64,000 bases of DNA, taken from NCBI GenBank assembly GCA_964034945.1, contig OZ035962.1, positions 20,555,530 to 20,619,529 of the forward strand. Direction: 5' to 3'. The notes under the pieces were generated by a model, which saw nothing but the letters and a program-made list of their open reading frames with translations, made no database searches and was not told the origin of the DNA. How positions within the stretch are numbered: position 1 is the stretch's first letter; each line of letters opens with the position of its first letter. This DNA is from Chrysopilus asiliformis (lineage: Eukaryota; Arthropoda; Insecta; Diptera; Rhagionidae). Position numbers and translations under genes: made by a program. Below are positions 22,954 through 33,895 of this stretch, piece after piece.

Positions 22954-23332
22954 CCCTTGGAGCACAATGAACGCAACCAAGCCGGAACCATCACGCATCC
23001 AAATGTCACGTATGAGTTTATTTCACAGAAATGCTTTTGAGTGAGCACAGTGAACGCATTGAACGCAACCAACGACGCAAAAGTTACCAAACTTTGAACT
23101 TTAACGCAACAAGTCTTCGTTGACAGTTCATAAAGTAAGGTTGGGGAAATGTCGTTCGAGGAAAAATTGATAGCCTTACCCCACAGTTAGACGTGCGACT
23201 AGAAGTCGCATGCGATTATCCCTCCTACTACGATTTTCAATTTGACAGGTGTTGCGATTTGCTTTGCTGTCTTGCGACATTGCATGTGACTTCAGTTAAA
23301 AAATGTCAAACGCAAGAAAACAAACAAAGTTA

Positions 23333-23677
23333 TTAGCCGCAGTAAGCTATAAAAATGATAGAAATCGCAGAAAAGTCTGCCAAAAACTATGAAGGCTCAT
23401 AAATATCTTCTGTCGATGCTCCAGACTTCCGACTCGCATTGATTTACTTTTTTTCGTGAACATACGTCGTTCGTAAATTTCTCAACTTTTTCTTCACTTC
23501 CTCGCTTGTGAGTTTCAATTCCGCGCCGATTTGTTCATACGCCTGCCTCTTGAGATCGTTTCTACGATACTATTTCGAGGCAGTCTTCCAGGGGCACTCT
23601 CTTTCCCGGTACAAATTTATTAACTTCAAAATTTCACTTCTGCTCAACTTATTTTCTGCCCTTGTGAAATCAGACAT
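23333..23677 (-). pseudogene. MADF (Myb/SANT-like) domain pseudogene
   Basis: From the ATG at 23677-23675 one minus-strand frame reads a near-complete MADF domain: EILKLINLYRERECPW, then RRNDLKRQAYEQIGAEL, TSEEVKKKLRNLRTTYVHE and SGASTEDIYEP. Three in-frame stops (TAG after TASK, TAA after HEKK, TAG after EPS) break it without any frameshift, so it is a pseudogene ending at the TAA at 23333-23335. MADF proteins bind DNA; related Myb-like proteins are encoded by Harbinger elements. MITE X inserted immediately upstream of the ATG, in the putative 5' region. Confidence 0.75.
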
Positions 23678-23687
23678 AACCTTAAAT

Positions 23688-25163
23688 CACGGCATAGAGA
23701 CAAACAAGGTATGCTGTAAACCAGTGATGCTATGTACCTTTAGTGACATTCCCCTTTCCAAATGACGAAATTCCCCTTTTTCCCCTATTTCAATGACGAA
23801 ATTCCCCTCATTTTTCCCCTTATAAAAACAACGAATTTTAAATAAAGAATTCATTTATTAAAACCAAAAATTATTGTCATCTGGACTCATGTTAAAGTCT
23901 TTTAAAAGAAAAAAGCACAAATTAGGAAATAATTTTATATTTTGGAAAGCTTTAACAAAATACTCGTTAATTGTATTCCCGATAACAACGTCACGGGTCT
24001 CCAAACAAACGTCAAATAAGATATGAAAAGAAGCCGGGATTCACAATTAAATAATAATCAAAGCAAGTCACAAATTTATAAATCAAGGTAGTTCGTTTGC
24101 TTTCGAGCTTAAAATGATCCTGTCCTTAAATTCGGTAAAAATTATTTCCATATTTTGAATTTAAAAAATATAAAAATATCTAAAAATGGGAAAAAACGAA
24201 ATCAAGTCGCGACTGGAATTCGATTTTTGTATTCCGGGCACTTTGCCACTGGTCCATGCATTCTTCTGGTGAATATTGGTCGAAATTAGTAGGTACATTA
24301 AGCCAAATTTTAAAGATGACCAAGAAATTACCAATTTAATTGATTTTTACATAATTTAAACAAAGCACTTCTGCTGATTTACAATTTATAATATATTTAA
24401 GAAATCCGAAAAATGAACAAAAAATATGTGTCAATGAACTTTCATGGAAACTACTTTCCATCAAAGTCTTTTAAAGTAGTTTAAAGTAATTACTTTGAAT
24501 AAGATGAGAAATGGTACTTTTTAATGTGCTTTTTTCAAAACGGTTAAAAAGTACACTGAAAAATCGGTTAAACGACAATTCCAAAGTCCTTTTAAAGTGC
24601 TTTCGTTTAAAAGATTGGTGTGTACTCTACAATTGCAATAAGATCATTATAAAGTGGCAAATGCATAAATAAGGGTATTTCTTTCACTCTTTACCTTTGC
24701 CTAAGCTTGGAATTGTTTTTAATTATTTGTACTTCAACTTTTCCGTAATTTTTTAAAAGTATTTCGGATTTAGTTGAAAGGCGAAGATTTTCCCCTCGTT
24801 GTAAATCGTTTCCCCTCGTTTTGAAGCGTTTTCCCCTTTTCCCCTTTTAACAATTTTTATAGTCAAATTCCCCGCAAAAAGGGGAATTCCCCTCGATGTA
24901 GCATCACTGCTGTAAACTCAAATCTGACATTTCGTTGCTACGTCACTTGTGCCGATTAGTTCGTCAAGTGCAGAAGGAATTTTGTATTCTGGGTGGTTTT
25001 TTTTAAATTTGTGCGATCTAAATAAGATATTTGTAAATTAGTGGACTGATTGCATTAAATAGTGATCAATAAACATAAAAATTATTTAAAAAAAATCGGC
25101 ACAAATGACGTCACACCTGACTATCAAAAGTTTACAGCATACCTTGTTTGTCTGTATGCCGTG
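23688..25163. mobile_element. MITE X with 9-bp target duplication, nested in Y
   Basis: Terminal inverted repeats of roughly 70 bp (imperfect) start CACGGCATA and include AGACAAACAAGGTATGCTG. A perfect 9-bp duplication ACCTTAAAT flanks it (23679-23687 and 25164-25172). Long inverted repeats and a 9-bp duplication suggest a Mutator-like (MULE) origin; that is an inference. Without the inner hAT it is about 280 bp. Confidence 0.75.
23722..24909. mobile_element. Non-autonomous hAT element W, innermost
   Basis: 1,188 bp with ends CAGTGATGCTA...TAGCATCACTG, typical hAT termini, and a perfect 8-bp target duplication CTGTAAAC (23714-23721 and 24910-24917). Subterminal regions carry many 'ttcccct'/'gggga' motifs that may be transposase-binding sites. 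No transposase frame was seen. Confidence 0.88.
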
Positions 25164-25826
25164 ACCTTAAATGTCAAATCATTTGCAGTTCCAGTCGCAG
25201 CTCAGATTGTATGAGGTTTTTACATACGACTTGAGTTGCGATTTTCCCCGCTTGCATGCAACTGGCGTTTACACGAGCGATTTCCCTGAGATGAGATTCG
25301 GCATGCGACTTCGAGTCGCACGTCTAACCGTGGGGTTAGGCCCGTTTGCGCGTATTATTCTTAAAAAATTAAGTTTTGGTTAGCCTACTTAAACCGTAGA
25401 AGTTCTTCGACTTAAATTTTTTAAGTTGTACATAAGTTGCTAAGTTTTGTTAAGTTTTGTTGGCACTTAGTGCAATAACATACAAATAACAAAGATAAAG
25501 ATCAACAACGCAAATTATCGCTTCAAAATTATCCATTTTTTATATATTTTTCTACTTTAGTTCACTTTTAATTTTTCTGTGTTTGTCTCACAACGCAACA
25601 GACCACGCTTTTATTGTGCTCAACCGCTTCTGAACTGCGTTGCGTGACAGTTCGAAGCGTCCTTAGTTCGGGCTTGGTTGCGTTCATTGTGCTCCAAGGG
25701 TTTAACTTATTGCCACAGATATTTATTGCAGCTAAATTAAGTTTAAATTTTAAACTCGAAAATTTTAAAATTTGTGAATAACAAAAGGCGCGTTTTTTTC
25801 AATTTTCTTAATGTATATAGAGCATT

Positions 25827-26459
25827 CACCGCTGTTCTGGAACCCGGCGTTACGTTAGTTTATTCGATATTCACTCGCTTGGTACTCGATATTTCATTTT
25901 TGGTGTTCTGGAAAACGCAACGTTTCGTTTGAGTTCAACCGGGAGTAACGCCTCGCAACGTATTCGATTTTCGTTGTTCTGAGATTCGCCGGGAGCTGAT
26001 ATTTGAGGTTAAATTGCTCACTTCAGTTTTCTCGCGTTTGGTGTTGGCCGTGATTGACAAAATACAAGTTTGGCAAATATTTTTCAATTTTATGAATCAT
26101 AATTAATAAAGTGTTTTATTCAAATAGGAGTGGAACTCCAAGTTTAACAAATACTTAACCCCATTACGTTCGAAGAATCTCTCAGTAACCTTCTTTGGTT
26201 CCTCGGTGAATTTACCTCGTCCTGCCTCATTAACAAAAGTAATTGGAGTGTTAAATCCATTTTCAAAATTCTATCAAACGTTTTCACTCGCACAAGCAAA
26301 AAATAAACACAATCAGCTGATTTTTGACACTGCATTTGCATGCGATGTTTGCCGTATTTTTTAACAGCAAACGCCGTTTTCCAGAACACCAATCGCGTAG
26401 CGAATCGAATCGAATGCGGCACGTTTAGCGGGCTAACGCCCGGTTCCAGAACAGGGGTG
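25827..26459 (-). mobile_element. Harbinger-type derivative H
   Basis: 633 bp with terminal inverted repeats CACC[G/C]CTGTTCTGGAACC and 3-bp duplication ATT (25824-25826 and 26460-26462). The subterminal 'ggtgttctggaaaac' is also inverted. On the minus strand a short frame resembles the N-terminus of a HARBI1-type transposase, so this looks like a deletion derivative of a PIF/Harbinger transposon. Confidence 0.65.
26144..26263 (-). pseudogene. Truncated Harbinger transposase N-terminus
   Basis: From the minus-strand Met of MDLTLQLLLLMRQDEV, the frame continues NQRRLLRDSSNVMGLS and then stops. The RRLLRDSSN stretch resembles the conserved RR-x-x-RD-x-x-N segment early in HARBI1-type transposases. 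Only about 40 residues remain and the catalytic domain is absent. The frame is open further upstream (to about 26422), but that part shows no family features. Confidence 0.4.
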
Positions 26460-26522
26460 ATTGTTTTCGAGACAAACCCCAGCTGCCGGTGTAAATTTCA
26501 AAAATCATCTGATAGATTTTTA

Positions 26523-26722
26523 AGATTTTACTGTGATCCCAGTAAATTATACTAGAATTCCCAGTAAAGTTACTGTTAGTTTTCCAGTGTGAGAATTTTA
26601 CTGGGAATACAATCCAATATTTACTGGGAGGAACAGTAAATTTTATTTTCTGGTGGAAAACTATAAAATTTACTGTACTACATCGTGGTTGCCTTTTTAC
26701 TGGGCTCCCAGTAAAATCTACT
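26523..26722. repeat. Small fold-back repeat with ACTGGGA motifs
   Basis: The ends read AGATTTTACTG[T/G]GA[T/G]CCCAG and its complement. Inside, TTTACTGGGA or its complement recurs at least four times, giving a palindromic, hairpin-rich 200-bp unit. No target duplication was confirmed. Confidence 0.45.
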
Positions 26723-26784
26723 TTAGAGTTAGAGTGTGTATTCCGCTTTCCTCCCGCGATAGAGCAACGTCACATTCGACTAAA

Positions 26785-27286
26785 TCTATATATATATAAA
26801 TGGATGTTTGTCTGTCTGTCTGTTTGTTTGAGATTACAAAACTCAAAAACGACTGGACCGATTTTTACGCGGTTTTTTGCAAAATGATCTGCGTTGCCAG
26901 GAGCAGGTTTTTAGCTATGTAGATTTTCAAAATTCGAAACGGAAGGTCCTGTAAGGATAATGAAAATATCCTTTTTCCCATTTCTCCCCGGAAAAATTTG
27001 CATTATAGGGTTTTTGGGGTCGCTGATCGCGAATCCGGTGTTAGATTTTCAAAATTCGAAACGGAAGGCCCTGTAAGGATAACACAAATATCCCGGAAAA
27101 ATCGGCATAAGGGGTTTTTTTTTGGGGCCGCTGATCACGAATCCGATATTAGATTTTCAAAATTCGAAACGGAAGGTCCTGTAAGGATAACATTTTTTTT
27201 CCCAAAACTTTTTAAGTTATTTATGGCTTTTTGGCATTCTAAAATTTATACAAAAAACTTTTAGCTGCCAACGTAGGGTCTGCTAG
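26785..27286 (+). mobile_element. Non-autonomous Helitron with internal tandem units
   Basis: Starts TCTATATATATATAAATGG and ends GGGTCTGCTAG, inserted between A (26784) and T (27287). A GTCTGTC microsatellite follows the 5' end. The body carries three copies of a ~100-bp unit ('ttcaaaattcgaaacgga', 'aggtcctgtaaggataa', 'ggaaaaat', 'cgaatcc') at about 26922, 27040 and 27150. No Rep/helicase coding is present. The 3' hairpin is weak. Confidence 0.65.
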
Positions 27287-27329
27287 TAGTTTATATAAAC
27301 AGAAACTACTTGATTTTTTCAGTATTTTT

Positions 27330-27640
27330 ACATTCCTCGAGAACGGGGGCAGATAGAAATTTTCTGATCAGTACGAAATCCGTTTTAAGCAAAATTTTGA
27401 GGATGCCAGTGCATTTGTCTGTCGGTATCTTAAAAAACTCGAGAACGCGTTGAGCTAGAGAATTGGAATTTTTTGTAAATGAGTTTTACGAAGATCGTAA
27501 TTTTCTATACACTCTTGGAAAAGTAACGTTTGATATAACGGGTACCTCTCATACAATTTTTTTTAAATACAGTATTTTGAAAAAATTTGAAAACTTTTGC
27601 GCTTTTATGAAAAAAATGTATTAAACCAAATTTAAAGTAA
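27330..27640 (+). repeat. Family D microsatellite-associated repeat, copy 1
   Basis: Shares 'ctcgagaacgggggcagat', 'ctgatcagtacga', 'gcgttgagctagaga' and 'ataacgggtacctc' with 54335-54960 and, inverted, with 51470-51700 and 59930-60200. Non-coding. Confidence 0.6.
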
Positions 27641-27706
27641 TAAAATTATCTAGATCACAGCTGATATTTTTTTTTTTATATTTTAGTGCTAAGATTTCTG
27701 TTTTTT

Positions 27707-28279
27707 ATACCCGTATATTAACTTTGCCTTACCGTTTGTAACGCCAAGATCCCGTCATCGCACAAAAAAATGAATTACACCAGTGTGTTTAGAATGATAA
27801 AAATATTTAATTTTTGCATGTCCGTCCGTCTGTCCGTCTGTCTGTCTGTCTGTCCGTCTGTCTGTCTGTCCGTCTGTCTGTCCGTCTGTCTGTGGCGCGG
27901 ATTGCGGGCGCACGGATTGAGCTAGAGACTTGAAATTTTGCGCAGATCCGTTTTTCGTAAAATGCGAGGCTTAGTTCGTTAATGGGCAAAAATGGACCAT
28001 TAAGGGGGGTACCCCCCATACGAACGAAATCGTTTTTTGTGAATATCTCAAAAACGGTGCATCTTATCAAAAAAGTGAAAGAACAAAAGTTATTTAGGAT
28101 ATGATTCTACATAAAACTCCCATACATTAAAATCCGATTGGAATAAATTTTAAAAAATCTTATTGGAAAGTTTGACTTCAAAGTGGAATTTTGGTATAAC
28201 TGTTCGAATTTTGATACGAATATCACCATACGGGTCTCCAATGATTGCCAGATTGGCAATTATAGCATTTGTTATGTTT
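27707..28279 (+). repeat. Family A (mini-me-like) repeat, copy 1
   Basis: About 575-bp unit: start ATACCCGTAT, then 'ccaagatcccgtcatcgcac', (GTCY)n at 27820-27892, the core 'gattgagctagagacttg', a palindromic 'ggggtacccccc', an inner ATCACCATACGGGT that is the inverted complement of the usual start, and the end 'caattatagcatttgttatg'. This copy lacks 17 bp (ggtgaaaccaaaggg region) near its start. The (GTCY)n-plus-core layout recalls dipteran mini-me elements. Confidence 0.75.
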
Positions 28280-30572
28280 AAATAGTAGGTACACAAATAT
28301 GACATTTTAAAATCTTTTAAGTCCACACAAAAAATCCCGCCAGTCGATTCGTCGTCTTAAGTTTCGATTATTTGGAATATACAATAAATCGTAAAAATAT
28401 ACAGCTTGTCGGTGCCATACTGTGATATTCTTACTAACTTGTTGAAGTTCTATTGGAAAAACATTATGATTTCCTTCTTTTTTTTTGATAAAGCCAGCAA
28501 TTCTTTACCCCTTTTATGTTGCATGTTTTTTGTTTATTTTCATTTTCGGCATAAGCAAATACTATAGAAAAAAAAGTATCCTAGTCACTTTGGGTATAGC
28601 TCTAAGGACGAAAAGTCGTACATGAAAGTAATATAAAAGGAATCCAGTAAACAGAATGGTAAACAAAATGGAAAACCATTGGGAAAAAACATCAAAAAAG
28701 GATTCTATCCATATCTCAGAATTTCTTCAGCATAAATATTTATATTTGTGGTAAACACAATATGTGTATTGCCACATCGAAAAAAAATATATGGAAATTG
28801 TATAAATAAAAATTAAATTGTGCGTGGTTAGGGAGTTGGTATTGTTTTTTTTCATTATTTGCGTTTGGTTGCGTTTGCCAGGCGACAATTTTTTTGTTCC
28901 TTGGATACCAAGGATTTGTTTTGAGATTGACTTTTGGTTAACACATGAATCAAGTTTATTTTTTCAAAGATGTTTTTATAAAATATTGATGCCTACTGAT
29001 GGAAATATTTTTTTTTAAATGTTTGCTTCTCCTTCACTGAAATAAAAAGACTTTTTTTTTGGTTATATAGAAAAGAAAACGTAATAACGTGAAACATGAA
29101 GATTCAAATCGTTCGAATTCAGGTTAATCTGAACCAATGTTTTCGAAACAGTGATTTATTCTTAGGTTTTAATAATTTTATTCAGGCAAAATAAACTGCT
29201 GCTAACTTAGGTGAATTTCTAAGGATCAGAAAGTAATTTTACTGTATTTACACATCACATTTCTGAGATTTCCACCTATCAGCATATTATATTGGTATAC
29301 ATACAACCTTCAGCAGATATGCAAATACCTGGTAATAAAAATGTCAACGTTTCGCTTTGGGTTATGTTCTCAAAACAAGTATACTTTTGTAATGCTGGTG
29401 TCATAACAACATAATACACATTTTCTTGTTTTCTGGATAATATGAGGTTTGAATAAAATCTTCTTGTTTACATGATCAGAAAACAAATAGTTTTTAATTG
29501 AGAAAAGTTTTCTAACTATAATTACTTTCTTTGATAATGAAAAAAAAATTGTGAGTTATTCTGACAAAAACCTTATTGCAAGAATTATGAAGTTCTCATA
29601 AGAAAAGTTTTCTTATTACTTAAGAGCAGTTATAGAAATACAAAAAACACATACATTATTTTATAACGATGTAATTAGTTTTTTTTTGCGTCCACTAAAA
29701 CTGTGTCCCATAAGACCACAGATATCGGAATTAGAATAGATATCGTGTTTTGCTATCTCAAATGGGCCACTGAAATGTCAAAATATTATTATGGGGAAAG
29801 GAGATAAATATATCATGCTTCGTTTTGGAATATAGAATGTTTGTAGTTCACTTAAAAGCTAAAATTCATTTTTAATTTGAAACTTGATAAAAGCAAAGTT
29901 GGCAATTCTGGATTCATTTCACTATGGTATGCAAATAAATTTTAGGCTTATGAAAATAGAGAAAGCATTAGTGTTTTTGGCCCATTTCTTTATACGGGCT
30001 TTTCAAGTAAGGCGCATTCTATGGGATATATTTCTGTGCATAAGACCATTAGCAGTCAGAGAAATCTGTAAGAAATATGTTCTTTGGTTTAAAGCAGTGG
30101 TGTCCACTATTGGCTCACTAAGCACCTCACATGCTTAAAATTGTTATCCATAACGACAGAGAATTTTACGCAATTATGACCAATATTATCACACTTTAAG
30201 TTGTATCTCTAAGCGAGGGCGTACACGGAGCAACTTTCGGTCATCAGCATGCCGCAACTTCACCAAATTGTTGGAAAGAAACGAGTGCGGCAAGAGGGGA
30301 AAAGTCGCCACTCGAAAAGTGTTCTTCTCGTCTTCTTTTACGCACACAAACGAAGTCGCTCGTGTAGCACGTCAGCATGCATGTGTGCGTAATTTCATTG
30401 AGGCAGTCGGTGCTTAGCCACCGACTCGTAAACATATCCCAAATAAACAAAAATTGAATGCAAATAGTGAAATACTAGTTCCAGGTAGTTTTATTTTTCA
30501 GGTAGGTAGGTAAATAACAAATTACCAGTCCTTATTCTTCTATTGTTGGCAGTTTCTATTTTGGCAATTAAT
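28280..30572. other. Gene-free interval
   Basis: No gene was supported. A CAGTGGTG at about 30094 could be a lone hAT-type terminus, but no partner was found. Positions ~30190-30450 are less AT-rich and hold small inverted repeats ('acgcacacaaacga' against 'catgtgtgcgt') of unknown meaning. Confidence 0.45.
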
Positions 30573-30948
30573 GTTACCATAGTTTAACTAGTTAGGAACC
30601 CTAGGGATTTTTACGTGTACCTACGTTGGAGTAAACATAACCGATATACTCGTGAACGCGCTTTTCTTTCTGTCCTATGCGGAAATTACCAACAAAACAC
30701 AACACATGTAAAACCTAGCCACATTTTTATACACCACCAACACATGCAATCTCCCGCTGGCGAAAGATTGCATGTGTTGGTGGTGTATGAAAATGTGGCT
30801 AGGTTTTACATGTGTTGTGTTTTGTTGGTAATTTACGCATAGGAAAGAAAGAAAAACCGCGTCCACGAGTATATCGGTTATCTTTACTCCAACGTAGGTA
30901 CACGGAAAAGTCCCTAGGTTTCCTAACTATAGTTAAACCACAGTATAC
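30573..30948. repeat. 376-bp near-perfect palindrome
   Basis: Two arms of about 180 bp meet around 30760; the innermost part pairs GCAATCT with AGATTGC across a short loop. The inner ~130 bp shows only about seven mismatches by eye. The outer end (ctgtatactgtggtt in complement) recurs at 31917-31943. It could be a fold-back transposon or a hairpin-RNA locus; no target duplication was found. ORFs on both arms mirror each other and are not genes. Confidence 0.8.
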
Positions 30949-32232
30949 AGTAAACAAACTTCATACATTAAATGTGAAAATAACCTGTGTAACCGAAAAC
31001 GAATAACCCAGAAATACCCAAATCTAGGCATTCTAATTGGTTAGAAAAATCTTAAATTTTTGGGGTACAAAGAATGAACAAGCAATATGACCACAAAGGA
31101 ATCTAATAAAAGTGAAACAGAGAAAGAAATATACTGTTAAAGATGAGAGCCGCAACGACGTTACCAGATTAGTCAGTTGCGAAATGTATTTTTTGCCTTA
31201 GAAATTAAATACAATTCTAAAATAAGTTGCAAATTATGTTCGTTTGCATATAGAAAATTAGAAATTCAGTCCAAACTGGTACTGCATTTTTTCTCAAACG
31301 TCATTATTGCTTTGAAATTAGCATCACGTCATTTGTAAAATGATTTTGATGGACCGAAGATTTGATATTAATTGCTTTTCTACTATATCCTGACAATTTA
31401 AATTTTCTATCCAAATTTTCAACCTAAAATGAAGAATATTTGTACTTTTATAAGAAATGGTGGTCAAAACAGATTTCAATTTTTAAATTTCCCTCCTCTG
31501 AAATATAAAATCAACAGCAGAAAAATCAGATACGGCAATGCCGCTTGCAATTGTTTCTTTCAGTTGCTCTGATTTGATGGGAAACGAGTCGGGTGGATTT
31601 CGGTTTCATTATTTTTCTCAATTTCCTGTGAAATGAAGTGAGTGATTTAAACAGAAAGTTTATAATTTAGTATTTTTCCATACTATTTCGTGTATTCCGC
31701 TGATAATTGATTTAGTATTTAATCTTTATGCCGACTAAATTTCACGCAAAACACATTGCGAAATGCAAAAGATACCGATCAGCTGTGTCGCTTTTGTTTA
31801 CAAATTTTCGGTTACACGCATATATGGCTGTGCTGTTTGCTCTCGTGTTTTCTGCCTATGAATATGGTGTGTTTTCTTTACTCTTACATAGTAAATTGGG
31901 TTATTTTCGAGTTTGCTTACTGTATACTGTGGTTAAACTATGATGTTACCTCGGTGCTAGCTAATAAAGGAATGAACTGGAAATACAACACATATATGAG
32001 AACCACACACACATGAGCGATCGCTTGTTGTAAACAAGTTTCTCCTACTAAAAAGTGAAGAAGCGTGTACGTCGGAAAGGTAATTTGAGGACCAAAAGTT
32101 GCCGCGACGAGATGAACCGTGTGCGTTCGCACTTAAAAGACTATGCGGGGTATCAAACAGCGGAAGAAAAATGAGCTTATTCCGTGAGTCAGACGCTGCA
32201 TTCGTTTAGTAGCATTTCTACTGTTAATGCGA
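30949..32232. other. Gene-free interval
   Basis: No gene was supported. Positions 31912-31945 repeat the outer sequence of the palindrome at 30573-30948. A 15-residue stretch read near 31790 (DQLCRFCLQIF) resembles the first line of a ZAD zinc finger but does not continue. Confidence 0.45.
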
Positions 32233-32239
32233 GTGGTAG

Positions 32240-32712
32240 CATAGATTAGAGAGTTACTATAGATGAGAAGAAAACGCATTTTCCCATATACTTACGTAGA
32301 GTAAATAGCTGCGCTAGTGGAATATTTTCTGATGGCATCGGAATTCCTTTTCACTCCTTCACGTTCAATTGGAATGCACAATTGACTCATACGACACAAA
32401 CACAAACATATCCGGGGCCAGCGCTTTGTTTACATTCGTCGATGGGAATCATTCGTAGGCGCACAGGTTTTCCATTTTACTATTATTTATGTTTTTATAG
32501 CACGCAAAATGTCCGCGAAAAACTATGTGCAATGTATTGTTAGGGAATGCTCGGCGGACAGCAAAAAAAATCCCAAAAGAAAGTTTTTTACACCATTTCT
32601 CACACAAAAGCAATTCATGTCTTTACGAAGCAAATGAAACAGATGTAAAGTACTCTTCTTCAGGAAAAAATTTCTTCCTCGTTTCTTATCTAGAGTAACT
32701 CTCTAATCTATG
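32240..32712 (+). mobile_element. P-like MITE (THAP relic), copy 2
   Basis: 473 bp with CATAGATTAGAGAGTTACT ends (right end complementary), flanked by a perfect 7-bp duplication GTGGTAG (32233-32239, 32713-32719). It matches 18453-18938 in inverted orientation, notably 'aatttcttcct' side, 'agtactcttcttcagga' and the THAP stretch. Two copies with different 7-bp duplications show real transposition. Confidence 0.8.
32509..32637 (+). pseudogene. THAP zinc-finger N-terminal relic
   Basis: ATG at 32509 opens a 42-codon frame: MSAKNYVQ, then C-IVRE-C-SADSKKNPKRKFF, ending SLRSK-stop. The C-x4-C pair, basic NPKRKFF stretch and spacing match the first half of THAP domains; the C-x2-H pair and all of the transposase are missing. 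It corresponds to 18526-18621. Confidence 0.65.
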
Positions 32713-32939
32713 GTGGTAGTGTGTCATTTTTTGCTCTTGTAGACTGTTGTATAGTGAGGTACAAACATTCTCGCCATGAACTAAGTCAATTTCATTTTTT
32801 TATTCTGAATCAAGCAAAAAAATTTATTTTGAGCGCCATTATAATGCTTTGTATTTCTGTTCCAGAGGACTCTGGTCTCTGGCCAGTGGTCTTTCGGTAT
32901 TCGTGAGATCAATTAATAAAATGAGATTAAAAGGTAAAA

Positions 32940-33335
32940 AAAACATAACAAAAGCTATAATTGCCAATCTGGCAATTATTGAAAACCCGTATGGTGATAT
33001 TCGTATCAAAATTCGAACAGTTATACCAAAATTCCACTTTGAAATCAAACTTTCCAAGAAGATTTCTTAAAATTTATTCCAATCGGATTTTGATGTATGG
33101 GAGTTTTATGTAGAATCATATCCAAAATAACTTTTGTTCTTGAACTTTTTTGATAAGATGCAGCACCGTTTTTGAGATATTCACAAAAAAAAAAAACGAT
33201 TACGTTCGTATGGGGGGTACCCCCCCTAATGGTCCATTTTTGCTTATTAACGAAGTTAGCCTCGGATTTTACGAAAAACGGATCTGCGCAAACTTTCAAG
33301 TCTCTAGCTCAATCCGTGCGCCCGCAATCCGCGCC

Positions 33336-33366
<31 letters not shown>

Positions 33367-33508
33367 GACGGACATGCAAAATTTAATTATTTTTATCATT
33401 CTAAACACACTGGTGTAATTCATTTTTGTGTGTGATGACGGGATCTTGGCCTTACAAACGGTAAGGCAAAGTTAGTATACCCTTTGGTTTCACCATACGG
33501 GTATAAAA
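32940..33508 (-). repeat. Family A (mini-me-like) repeat, copy 2
   Basis: Inverted relative to copy 1: begins with the complement of the 'agcttttgttatg' end, carries the GACA/GACG run at 33335-33375, and ends with TTTGGTTTCACCATACGGG followed by tataaaaa. It retains the full start, including the ATACCC/GGGTAT inverted pair. Confidence 0.75.
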
Positions 33509-33514
33509 ATGTCG

Positions 33515-33895
33515 AAAATTTATTCAAAATCAAATTTTTGTGCTCAAGTGTGTTCATATGATGTCAGTTTGTCACTGAGAACGTGTTGGTCCTGGAATGG
33601 GACGATCTCATCAACTTTTTGTGGGAATCCGTTATTCGGAAGTAGCCAACATGGTGGCTTTTTAAAAATCGCAGTTTGGTTTTCTGCTGTTTACTATGAA
33701 ACTATGCGTTTTTCAATAATATTATGTATGACAAAAGTTAGAGACAATAAAATTTCGTACATTTTGTCTATTGTTAGAATTGCGTATCTCAAGTCGTTAT
33801 CGAGATATACCGTTACTTCCAGAGAAAATTTGTTTTTTGCGATTATCTCAAAAATAAGATGAATTGAAGGGAATTCCGCAATTTTGTCTTTTACT
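33515..33895 (-). repeat. Family E repeat, copy 3 (partial, inverted)
   Basis: Contains 'tggtcctggaatggga' and 'atcaactttttgtg', complements of the left half of family E at 15150-15230, but lacks the GACA array. Confidence 0.45.

Larger units (their letters stand above)
23173..25341. mobile_element. Element Y with MADF pseudogene, nested in Z
   Basis: Terminal inverted repeats of about 40 bp begin GCCTTACCCCAC at 23173 and end with the complement at 25341; they include palindromic TGCGACT...AGTCGCA. No convincing target duplication was found. The left interior holds a MADF-domain reading frame on the minus strand, resembling the Myb/SANT-like accessory protein of PIF/Harbinger transposons. 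No transposase frame is present. Interrupted by element X. Confidence 0.65.
22954..25700. mobile_element. Outer element Z of a four-level nest
   Basis: Perfect 30-bp terminal inverted repeats: CCCTTGGAGCACAATGAACG and onward at 22954-22983, complemented at 25671-25700. Flanking trinucleotides are TTA (left) and TTT (right), close to the 3-bp TWA duplication of PIF/Harbinger elements but not exact. Without the inner elements it is about 580 bp, with several 'aacgcaac' subterminal motifs. No transposase remains. Confidence 0.75.

Noticed and set aside
30615..30866. Overlapping ORFs on opposite strands (30615-30842 and 30675-30866)
   Set aside because: They are mirror readings of the palindrome arms, which explains their near-identical proteins.
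31756..32016. Possible ZAD zinc-finger start (DQLCRFCLQIF)
   Set aside because: Only about 11 residues match; no further cysteine pair follows, and no splice signals join it to another exon.
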